The translations under genes and the position numbers were made by a program. Shown here one piece after another: positions 1-8,116 of a DNA stretch of 64,000 nucleotides. The stretch is from contig NW_027475138.1 of the NCBI RefSeq assembly GCF_051020985.1, forward strand, positions 930,001 to 994,000, read 5' to 3'. This DNA is from Nomia melanderi. Taxonomy: Eukaryota > Arthropoda > Insecta > Hymenoptera > Halictidae. Numbering within the stretch: the stretch's first letter is position 1; each line of letters starts with the position of its first letter. The notes below the pieces were generated by a model that was not told the origin of the DNA, ran no database searches, and worked only from the letters and a program-made list of their open reading frames with translations.

Positions 1-20
1 AGTCTCATGGGGCCGGACAC

Positions 21-32
21 TCAGGGTCAGGG
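21..32 (+). repeat. Tandem TCAGGG hexamer pair (representative)
   Basis: Two adjacent TCAGGG hexamers occur here. The first is stable; the second is the most variable point of the monomer, appearing as TCAGGG, TCAGTG, TAAGGG, TCGGGG, ACAGGG or TCACTG. These states mark lineages; TAAGGG, for instance, goes with gamma-type units. Two copies are too few to call a telomeric tract. Confidence 0.75.
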
Positions 33-45
33 TAAAATCCAATAT

Positions 46-59
46 ATATCTGGTGATAT
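46..59 (+). repeat. Short inverted repeat ATATC-N4-GATAT (representative)
   Basis: A perfect 5-bp dyad around a TGGT spacer inside the AT-rich tract. It recurs in most monomers and survives the TGCT spacer variant (for example 50,274-50,287). It is broken where the left arm reads ATATG (4422-4436) or where the tract reads ATAGATC. GATATC immediately follows and is kept in most units. Confidence 0.8.
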
Positions 60-64
60 CTCGG

Positions 65-83
65 GTGCTATTAGAGATAGCGC
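65..83 (+). repeat. Inverted repeat GTGCTAT/ATAGCGC around a 5-base loop (representative)
   Basis: Arms of seven bases pair with one G-T wobble around the loop TAGAG (GCTAT at 67-71, ATAGC at 77-81). The loop changes to TACAG in many units, but the arms are almost always kept. A perfect form is annotated separately at 1115-1133. Confidence 0.85.
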
Positions 84-86
84 AAT

Positions 87-112
87 AAACCAAAGTGAAT
101 TATCTGCAGGAG
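87..112 (+). other. Subtype-defining block (alpha form)
   Basis: This block sorts monomers into families. Alpha (here) reads AAACCAAAGTGAATT followed by ATCTGCAGG and carries CTGCAG. Beta, for example at 262-287, reads AAATCATAGTGCATT (usually AAATCAAAGTGCATT) followed by GTCTGTAGG and lacks CTGCAG. Gamma (from 3412) has AAGCCAAAGGGAATT and is normally followed by GCATGCAT and CCTAGG. Delta (from 3237) has AAACGAAAGTGAATT with CCGCGG downstream. Epsilon (from 3062) has AAACCAAAGTGAATTG with a GATCTCGG/CATCAGG/GACATCC 3' part. Hybrids with an alpha-like 5' half and a beta 3' half occur (about 1121-1165), indicating exchange within monomers. Confidence 0.9.
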
Positions 113-146
113 GCCCTGGCGCATGAATCTGTGCAACGGGAACGAC

Positions 147-167
147 CTCGGACCACCAGGGGCCGAG
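147..167 (+). repeat. Inverted repeat CTCGG-N11-CCGAG (representative)
   Basis: Five-base arms are complementary and two further C-G pairs are possible after one mismatch. The right arm is nearly constant across the array. The left arm varies (CTAGG in gamma, CGCGG in delta, CCCGG in others) without matching changes on the right, so the sequence gives no covariation evidence for a conserved hairpin. Confidence 0.75.
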
Positions 168-1114
168 AAAACCACAGTCTCATGGGGCCGGATACTCAGG
201 GTCAGGGGAAAATCCAATATAGATCTGGTGATATCTCTGGTGCTATTACAGATAGCGCAATAAATCATAGTGCATTGTCTGTAGGAGGCCCTGGCGCATG
301 AATCTGGCCAGCGGGAACGACCTCGGACCACCAGCGGCCGAGAAAACCACCGTCTCATGGGGCAGGACACTCAGGGTCAGTGAAAAATCCAATATATATC
401 TGGTGATATCTCGGGTGCTATTACAGATAGCGCAATAAATCAAAGTGCATTGTCTGTAGGAGACGCTGGCGCATGAACCTGTTCAGCGGGAACGTTCTCG
501 GACCACCAGGGGCCGAGAAAACGACCGTCTCATGGGGCCGGACGCTCAGGGTCAGTGAAAAATCCAATATATATCTGGTGATATCTCGGGTGCTATTAGA
601 GATAGCGCAATAAACCAAAGTGAATTATCTGCAGGAGGCCCTGGCGCATGAATCTGTGCAACGGGAACGACCTCGGACCACCAGGGGCCGAGAAAACCAC
701 AGTCTCATGGGGCCGGATACTCAGGGTCAGGGGAAAATCCAATATAGATCTGGTGATATCTCGGGTGCTATTACAGATAGCGCAATAAATCATAGTGCAT
801 TGTCTGTAGGAGGCCCTTGCGCATGAATCTGTGCAACGGGAACGTCCTCGGACCACCAGGGACCGAGAAAACCACAGTCTCATGGGGCCGGACACTCAGG
901 GTCAGGGGAAAATCCAATATAGATCTGGTGATATCTCGGGTGCTATTACAGATAGCGCAATAAACCAAAGTGAATTATCTGCAGGAGGCCCTGGCGCATG
1001 AATCTGTGCAGCGGGAACGACCTCGGACCACCAGGGGCCGAGAAAACCGCAGTCTCATGGGGCCGGACACTCAGGGTCAGGGAAAAATCCAATATATATC
1101 TGGTGATATCTCGG

Positions 1115-1133
1115 GCGCTATTAGAGATAGCGC
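1115..1133 (+). repeat. Perfect 19-bp dyad variant (7-bp arms, 5-base loop)
   Basis: The sequence GCGCTATTAGAGATAGCGC has fully complementary 7-bp arms; the common form has T for the second base. The same perfect form is seen at 3390-3408, 3740-3758 and 8467-8485, and in most later gamma-type units. It could extrude as a small hairpin, but no function is shown. Confidence 0.85.
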
Positions 1134-2170
1134 AATAAATCAAAGTGCATTGTCTGTAGGAGGCCCTGGCGCATGAATCTGTGCAGCGGGAACGACCTCG
1201 GAACACCAGGGGCCGAGAAAACCACCGTCTCATGGGGCCGGACGCTCAGGGTCAGTGAAAAATCCAATATATATCTGGTGATATCTCGGGTGCTATTAGA
1301 GATAGCGCAATAAACCAAAGTGAATTATCTGCAGGAGGCCCTGGCGCATGAATCTGTGCAACGGGAACGACCTCGGACCACCAGGGGCCGAGAAAACCAC
1401 AGTCTCATGGGGCCGGATACTCAGGGTCAGGGGAAAATCCAATATAGATCTGGTGATATCTCGGTTGCTATTACAAATAGCGCAATAAATCATAGTGCAT
1501 TGTCTGTAGGAGGCCCTGGCGCATGAATCTGGCCAGCGGGAACGACCTCGGACCACCAGCGGCCGAGAAAACCACCATCTCATGGGGCAGGACACTCAGG
1601 GTCAGTGAAAAATCCAATATATATCTGGTGATATCTCGGGTGCTATTACAGATAGCGCAATAAATCAAAGTGCATTGTCTGTAGGAGACGCTGGCGCATG
1701 AACCTGTTCAGCGGGAACGTTCTCGGACCACCAGGGGCCGAGAAAACGACCGTCTCATGGGGCCGGACGCTCAGGGTCAGTGAAAAATCCAATATATATC
1801 TGGTGATATCTCGGGTGCTATTAGAGATAGCGCAATAAACCAAAGTGAATTATCTGCAGGAGGCCCTGGCGCATGAATCTGTGCAACGGGAACGACCTCG
1901 GACCACCAGGGGCCGAGAAAACCACAGTCTCATGGGGCCGGATACTCAGGGTCAGGGGAAAATCCAATATAGATCTGGTGATATCTCGGGTGCTATTACA
2001 GATAGCGCAATAAATCATAGTGCATTGTCTGTAGGAGACCCTGGCGCATGAATCTGGCCAGCGGGAACGACCTCGGACCACCAGCGGCCGAGAAAACCAC
2101 CGTCTCATGGGGCCGGACACTCAGGGTCGGGGAAAAATCCAATATATATCTGGTGATATCTCGGGTGCTA

Positions 2171-3300
2171 TTACAGATAGCGCAATAAATCAAAGTGCAT
2201 TGTCTGTAGGAGGCCCTGGCGCATGAATCTGTGCAGCGGGAACGACCTCGGACCACCAGGGGCCGAGAAAACCTCAGTCTCATGGGGCCGGACACTCAGG
2301 GTCAGGGGAAAATCCAGTATATATCTGGTGATATCTCGGGTGCTATTAGAGATAGCGCAATAAACCAAAGTGAATTATCTGCAGGTGGCCCTGGCGCATG
2401 AATCTGTGCAGCGGGAACGACCTCGGACCACCAGGGGCCGAAAAAACCACAGTCTCATGGGGCCGGATACTCAGGGTCAGGGGAAAATCCAATATAGATC
2501 TGGTGATATCTCGGGTGCTATTACAGATAGCGCAATAAATCAAAGTGCATTGTCTGTAGGAGGCCCTGGCGCATGAATCTGTGCAGCGGGAACGACCTAG
2601 GACCACCCGGGGCCGAGACAACCACCGTCTCATGGGGCCGGACACTCAGGGTCAGGGGAAAATCCAGTATATATCTGGTGATATCTCGGGTGCTATTAGA
2701 GATAGCGTAATAAACCAAAGTGCATTGTCTGTAGGAGGCCCTGGCGCATGAATCTGTGCAGCGGGAACGACCTCGGACCACGAGGGGCCGAGAAAACCAC
2801 AGTCTCATGGGGCCGGACACTCAGGGTCAGGGGAAAATCCAGTATATATCTGGTGATATCTCGTGTGCTATTACAGATAGCGCAATAAATCAAAGTGCAT
2901 TGTCTGTAGGAGGCCCTGGCGCATGAATCTGTGCCGCGGGAACGACCTCGGACCACCAGGGGCCGAGAAAACCACAGTCTCATGGGGCCGGACACTCAGG
3001 GTCGGGGAAAAATCCAATATATATCTGGTGATATCTCGGGTGCTATTAGAGATAGCGCAATAAACCAAAGTGAATTGTCTGCAGGAGGCCCTGGCGCATG
3101 AATCTGTGCAGCGGGAACGATCTCGGACCATCAGGGGCCGAGACATCCACCGTCTCATGGGGCCGGACTCTCAGGGTCAGGGAAAAATCCAATATATATC
3201 TGGTGATATCTCGGGTGCTATTAGAGATAGCGCAATAAACGAAAGTGAATTATCTGCAGGAGGCCCTGGCGCATGAATCTGTGCAGCGGGAACGACCGCG
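2171..3300 (+). repeat. Multi-monomer module copied at 17.75-18.85 kb
   Basis: About six units match 17,747-18,852 at an offset of 15,576 bases (89 units plus 1, as expected from the single-base indels between). Shared private marks include GCAGGTGGCC (2382 and 17,958), CCTAGGACCACCCGGGG (2597), GCGTAATAA (2706) and CTGTGCCGCGGG (2929). The part from about 2346 also matches 13,548-14,350 and 30,873-31,690, and more briefly 7,598-8,070, making it one of the most reused modules in the window. Confidence 0.85.
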
Positions 3301-3554
3301 GACCACCAGGGGCCGAGAAAACCACCGTCTCATGGGGCCGGACACTCAGGGACAGGGAAAAATCCAATATATATCTGGTGATATCTCGGGCGCTATTAGA
3401 GATAGCGCAATAAGCCAAAGGGAATTATCTGCAGGAGGCCCTGGCGCATGCATCTGTGCAGCGGGAACGACCTAGGACCACCAGGGGCCGAGAAAACCAC
3501 AGTCTAATGGGGCCGGACACTCAGGGTCAGGGGAAAATCCAATATATATCTGGT
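3301..3554 (+). repeat. Gamma/delta-type monomers linking two copied modules
   Basis: The first gamma-type unit of the window lies here (GCATGCATCTG at 3447, CCTAGG at 3472). A second gamma unit follows 350 bases later (3797) with much the same sequence, including a near-identical flank, suggesting a local 2-unit copy. Nothing but satellite is present. Confidence 0.7.
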
Positions 3555-5000
3555 GATATCTCGGGTGCTATTACAGATAGAGCAATAAATCAAAGTGCAT
3601 TGTCTCTAGGAGGCCCTGGCGCATGAATGTGTGCAGCGGGAACGACCTCGGACCACCAGGGGCCGAGAAAACCGCAGTCTCATGGGGCCGGACACTCAGG
3701 GTCAGGGAAAAATCCAATATATATCTGGTGATATCTCGGGCGCTATTAGAGATAGCGCAATAAGCCAAAGGGAATTATATGCAGGAGGCCCTGGCGCATG
3801 CATCTGTGCAGCGGGAACGACCTAGGACCACCAGGGGCCGAGAAAACCACCGTCTCATGGGGCCGGACACTCAGGGTAAGGGAAAAATCCAATATATATC
3901 TGGTGATATCTCGGGTGCTATTAGAGATAGCGCAATAAACGAAAGTGAATTATCTGCAGGAGGCCCTGGCGCATGAATCTGTGCAGCGGGAACGACCGCG
4001 GACCACCAGGGGCCAAGAGAACCACCGTCTCATGGGGCCGGACACTCAGGGACAGGGAAAAATCCAATATATATCTGGTGATATCTCGGGTGCTATTAGA
4101 GATAGCGCAATAAACCAAAGTGAGTTATCTGCAGGAGGCCCTGGCGCATGAATCTGTGCAACGGGAACGACCTCGGACCACCAGGGGCCGAGAAAACCAC
4201 AGTCTCATGGGGCCGGACACTCAGGGTCAGGGGAAAATCCAATATATATCTGGTGATATCTCGGGTGCTATTTGAGATAGCGCAATAAATCAAAGTGCAT
4301 TGTCTGTAGGAGGCCCTGGCGCATGAATCTGTGCAGCGGGAACGACCTCGGAACACCAGGGACCGAGAAAACCACCGTCTCATGGGGCCGGACACTCAGG
4401 GTCAGTGAAAAATCCAATATATATGTGGTGATATCTCGGGTGCTATTACTGATAGCGCAATAAATCAAAGTGCATTGTCTGTAGGAGACCCTGGCGCATG
4501 AACCTGTGCAGCGTGAACGACCTCGGACCACCAGGGGCCGAGAAAACGACCGTCTCAAGGGGCCGGACGCTCAGGGTCAGTGAAAAATCCAATATATATC
4601 TGGTGATATCTCGGGTGCTATTAGAGATAGCGCAATAAACCAAAGTGAATTATCTGCAGGAGGCCCTGGCGCATGAATCTGTGCAACGGGAACGTCCTCG
4701 GACCACCAGGGGCCGAGAAAACCACAGTCTCATGGGGCCGGACACTCAGGGTCAGTGGAAAATCCAATATAGATCTGGTGATATCTCGGGTGCTATTACA
4801 GATAGCGCAATAAATCAAAGTGCATTACCTGTAGGAGGCCCTGGCGCATGAATCTGTGCAGCGGGAACGTCCTCGGACCTCCAGGGGCCGAGACAACGAC
4901 CGTCTCATGGGGCCGGACACTCAGGGTCAGGGTAAAATCCAATATATATCTGGTGATATCTCGGGTGCTATTACAGATAGAGCAATAAATCAAAGTGCAT
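3555..5000 (+). repeat. 8-monomer block repeated at 8.28-9.73 kb and 20.0-21.4 kb
   Basis: This block matches 8,282-9,727 at offset 4,727 (27 units plus 2) and recurs within segment B from about 20,006. Its order of variants is distinctive: gamma, delta, a GTGAGTTAT unit, a GGAACACCAGGGACCG unit, a unit with ATATGTGG and GACCCTGGCGCATGAACC, then a unit with AGTGGAAAATCC and a GCATTACCTG unit. By eye the copies differ at only a few bases, for example TTTGAG (4272) against TTAGAG. Confidence 0.85.
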
Positions 5001-5909
5001 TGTCTGTAGGAGGCCCTGGCGCATGAATGTGTGCAGCGGGAACGACCTCGGATCACCAGGGGCCGAGAAAACCGCAGTCTCACGGGGCCGGACACTCAGG
5101 GTCAGGGAAAAATCCAATATATATGTGGTGATATCTCGGGTGCTATTACAGATAGCGCAATAAATCAAAGTGCATTGTCTGTAGGAGGCCCTGGCGCATG
5201 AATCTGTGCAGCGGGAACGACCTCGGACCACCAGGGCCCGAGAAAACGACCGTCTCATGGGGCCGGACGCTCAGGGTCAGTGAAAAATCCAATATATATC
5301 TGGTGATATCTCGGGTGCTATTACAGATAGCGCAATAAATCAAAGTGCATTGTCTGTAGGAGGCCCTGGCGCATGAATCTGTGCAGCGGGAACGACCTCG
5401 GACCACCAGGGGCCGAGAAAACCACAGTCCCATGGAGCCGGACACTCAGGGTCAGGGGAAAATCCAGTATATATCTCTTGATATCTCGGGTGCTATTAGA
5501 GATAGCGCAATAAACCAAAGTGAATTATCTGCAGGAGGCCCTGGCGCATGAATCTGTGCAGCGGGAACGTCCTCGGACCCCCAGGGGCCGAGACAACCAC
5601 CGTCTCATGGGGCCGGACACTCAGGGTCAGTGAAAAATCCAATATATATCTGGTGATATCTCGGGTGCTATTACAGATAGCGCAATAAATCAAAGTGCAT
5701 TGTCTGTAGGAGGCCCTGGCGGATGAATCTGTGCAGCGGGAACGACCTCGGACCACCAGGGGCCGAGAAAACCTCAGTCTCATGGGGCCGGACACTCAGG
5801 GTCAGGGGAAAATCCAGTATATATCTGGTGATATCTCGGGTGCTATTAGAGATAGCGCAGTAAACCAAAGTGAATTATCTGCAGGATGCCCTGGCGCATG
5901 AATCTGTGC

Positions 5910-5911
5910 AA
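5910..5911 (+). other. Single-base insertion (extra A) shifting array phase by +1
   Basis: The usual GTGCAGCGGG or GTGCAACGGG reads GTGCAAGCGGG. Landmark phase modulo 175 moves from 71 to 72 here. The host unit also carries GGATGCCCTGG and CCTCCTGGGG. Confidence 0.9.
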
Positions 5912-6299
5912 GCGGGAACGTCCTCGGACCTCCTGGGGCCGAGACAACCACCGTCTCATGGGGCCGGACGCTCAGGGTCAGGGTAAAATCCAATATATAT
6001 CTGGTGATATCTCGGGTGCTATTACAGATAGCGCAATAAATCAAAGTGCATTACCTGTAGGAGGCCCTGGCGCATGAATCTGTGCAGCGGGAACGTCCTC
6101 GGACCTCCAGGGGCCGAGACAACGACCGTCTCATGGGGCCGGACACTCAGGGTCAGGGTAAAATCCAATATATATCTGGTGATATCTCGGGTGCTATTAC
6201 AGATAGAGCAATAAATCAAAGTGCATTGTCTGTAGGAGGCCCTGGCGCATGAATGTGTGCAGCGGGAACGACCTCGGATCACCAGGGGCCGAGAAAACC

Positions 6300-8116
6300 G
6301 CAGTCTCACGGGGCCGGACACTCAGGGTCAGGGAAAAATCCAATATATATGTGGTGATATCTCGGGTGCTATTACAGATAGCGCAATAAATCAAAGTGCA
6401 TTGTCTGTAGGAGGCCCTGGCGCATGAATCTGTGCAGCGGGAACGACCTCGGACCACCAGGGCCCGAGAAAACGACCGTCTCATGGGGCCGGACGCTCAG
6501 GGTCAGTGAAAAATCCAATATATATCTGGTGATATCTCGGGTGCTATTACAGATAGCGCAATAAATCAAAGTGCATTGTCTGTAGGAGGCCCTGGCGCAT
6601 GAATCTGTGCAGCGGGAACGACCTCGGACCACCAGGGGCCGAGAAAACCACAGTCCCATGGAGCCGGACACTCAGGGTCAGGGGAAAATCCAGTATATAT
6701 CTCTTGATATCTCGGGTGCTATTAGAGATAGCGCAATAAACCAAAGTGAATTATCTGCAGGAGGCCCTGGCGCATGAATCTGTGCAGCGGGAACGTCCTC
6801 GGACCCCCAGGGGCCGAGACAACCACCGTCTCATGGGGCCGGACACTCAGGGTCAGTGAAAAATCCAATATATATCTGGTGATATCTCGGGTGCTATTAC
6901 AGATAGCGCAATAAATCAAAGTGCATTGTCTGTAGGAGGCCCTGGCGGATGAATCTGTGCAGCGGGAACGACCTCGGACCACCAGGGGCCGAGAAAACCT
7001 CAGTCTCATGGGGCCGGACACTCAGGGTCAGGGGAAAATCCAGTATATATCTGGTGATATCTCGGGTGCTATTAGAGATAGCGCAGTAAACCAAAGTGAA
7101 TTATCTGCAGGATGCCCTGGCGCATGAATCTGTGCAAGCGGGAACGTCCTCGGACCTCCTGGGGCCGAGACAACCACCGTCTCATGGGGCCGGACGCTCA
7201 GGGTCAGGGTAAAATCCAATATATATCTGGTGATATCTCGGGTGCTATTACAGATAGCGCAATAAATCAAAGTGCATTGTCTGTAGGAGGCCCTGGCGCA
7301 TGAATCTGTACAGCGGGAACGACGTCGGACCACCAGGGGCCGAAAAAACCACAGTCTCATGGGGCCGGACCCTCATGGTCAGGGTAAAATCCATTATATA
7401 TCTGGTGATATCTCGTGTGCTATTACAGATAGCGCAATAAATCAAAGTGCATTGTCTGTAGGAGGCCCTGGCGCATGAATCTGTGCAGCGGGAACGACCT
7501 CGGACCACCAGGGGCCGAGAAAACCACAGTCTCATGGGGCCGGACACTCAGGGTCAGGGGAAAATCCAATATATATCTGGTGATATCTCGGGTGCTATTA
7601 GAGATAGCGCAATAAACCAAAGTGAATTATCTGCAGGAAGCCCTGGCGCATGAATCTGTGCAGCGGGAACGACCTCGGACCACCAGGGGCCGAAAAAACC
7701 ACAGTCTCATGGGGCCGGATACTCAGGGTCAGGGGAAAATCCAATATAGATCTGGTGATATCTCGGGTGCTATTACAGATAGCGCAATAAATCAAAGTGC
7801 ATTGTCTGTAGGAGGCCCTGGCGCATGAATCTGTGCAGCGGGAACGACCTAGGACCACCCGGGGCCGAGACAACCACCGTCTCATGGGGCCGGACACTCA
7901 GGGTCAGGGGAAAATCCAGTATATATCTGGTGATATCTCGGGTGCTATTAGAGATAGCGTAATAAACCAAAGTGCATTGTCTGTAGGAGGCCCTGGCGCA
8001 TGAATCTGTGCAGCGGGAACGACCTCGGACCACGAGGGGCCGAGAAAACCACAGTCTCATGGGGCCGGACACTCAGGGTCAGGGGAAAATCCAGTATATA
8101 TCTGGTGATATCTCGG
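6300..8116 (+). repeat. About 10-monomer segment recurring at 29.58-31.39 kb
   Basis: The order and private marks of these units match 29,575-31,391 at a constant offset of 23,275 bases (133 units). The match runs through the inserted A (7136 and 30,411), the ATCCATTATATATC and CCTCATGGTCAGG unit (about 7,370-7,400 and 30,650-30,675), and the CCTAGGACCACCCGGGG unit (7,848 and 31,123). A few substitutions separate them, such as GCGCAGTAAA (7083) against GCGCAATAAA. It ends where 8,116 keeps CTCGGGTGC and the copy has CTCGTGTGC. Confidence 0.87.
7136..7137 (+). other. Same single-base insertion, second copy
   Basis: This is identical to the event at 5910 and lies in the second copy of the 1,226-bp tandem; phase moves from 72 to 73. 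It was inherited by duplication, not an independent event. Confidence 0.9.

Larger units (their letters stand above)
1..175 (+). repeat. Reference monomer (alpha type) with internal map
   Basis: This is the first complete unit in an arbitrary register beginning AGTCTCATGG. Hand count: A 52, C 41, G 49, T 33 (51% G+C) and 8 CpG. In order it holds a GGGGCCGG block (9-16), two adjacent TCAGGG hexamers (21-32), an AT-rich tract (41-49), an ATATC-N4-GATAT dyad (46-59), a GCTAT-N5-ATAGC dyad (67-81), the subtype-defining block (87-112, here with CTGCAG), the near-invariant GGCCCTGGCGCATG (112-125), and a CTCGG-N11-CCGAG dyad (147-167). Most variation between monomers falls in the second hexamer, the subtype block, the bases before the CTCGG arm, and the last ten bases. 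The next unit starts at 176. Confidence 0.97.
36..2037 (+). repeat. 7-monomer tandem (period 1,225 bp), about 1.6 copies
   Basis: Positions 36-812 match 1261-2037 at an offset of exactly 1,225 bases (7 units), with only a few substitutions by eye, such as 229-238 against 1454-1463. The shared block carries a CTGGCCAGCGGG signature (300 and 1525) and a GACGCTGG/GAACCTGTTC signature (469 and 1694). Bases 813-1260 complete the 7-unit period. The second copy reappears at about 11,763-12,652 and 23,312 onward, and part recurs at 15.5-16.3 and 27.0-27.9 kb. Confidence 0.85.
4786..7237 (+). repeat. 7-monomer direct tandem duplication (2 x 1,226 bp)
   Basis: Copy 1 spans about 4,786-6,011 and copy 2 about 6,012-7,237. 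Every variant I compared is shared: CACGGGGCC (5091 and 6317), CCCATGGAGCC (5429 and 6655), ATATCTCTTGATATC (5471 and 6697), GGCGGATGAA (5718 and 6944), GCGCAGTAAA (5857 and 7083), and one inserted A (5910 and 7136). The period is 1,226 rather than 1,225 because that extra A was copied with the block. The flanks differ outside (AGTGG and ATAGATC before copy 1), so the ends are sharp to within a few bases. This is either a recent tandem duplication or an assembly repeat error. Confidence 0.92.

Noticed and set aside
21..32. Telomeric repeat
   Set aside because: There are only two TCAGGG hexamers per unit and the second is often altered; no longer run exists anywhere in the window.
41..49. TATA-type promoter in the AT-rich tract
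   Set aside because: The tract is a constant part of every unit and no start site, downstream gene or other promoter element accompanies it.
147..167. Conserved RNA hairpin from CTCGG-N11-CCGAG
   Set aside because: The left arm varies (CTAGG, CGCGG, CCCGG) without compensating change in the right arm.
3237..3250. CENP-B box candidate in delta units (TTCG on the minus strand followed by CG at the right distance)
   Set aside because: Compared with the essential bases of the box it misses the central A and two of the CGGG positions, and other subtypes lack TTCG altogether. I see no convincing CENP-B box.
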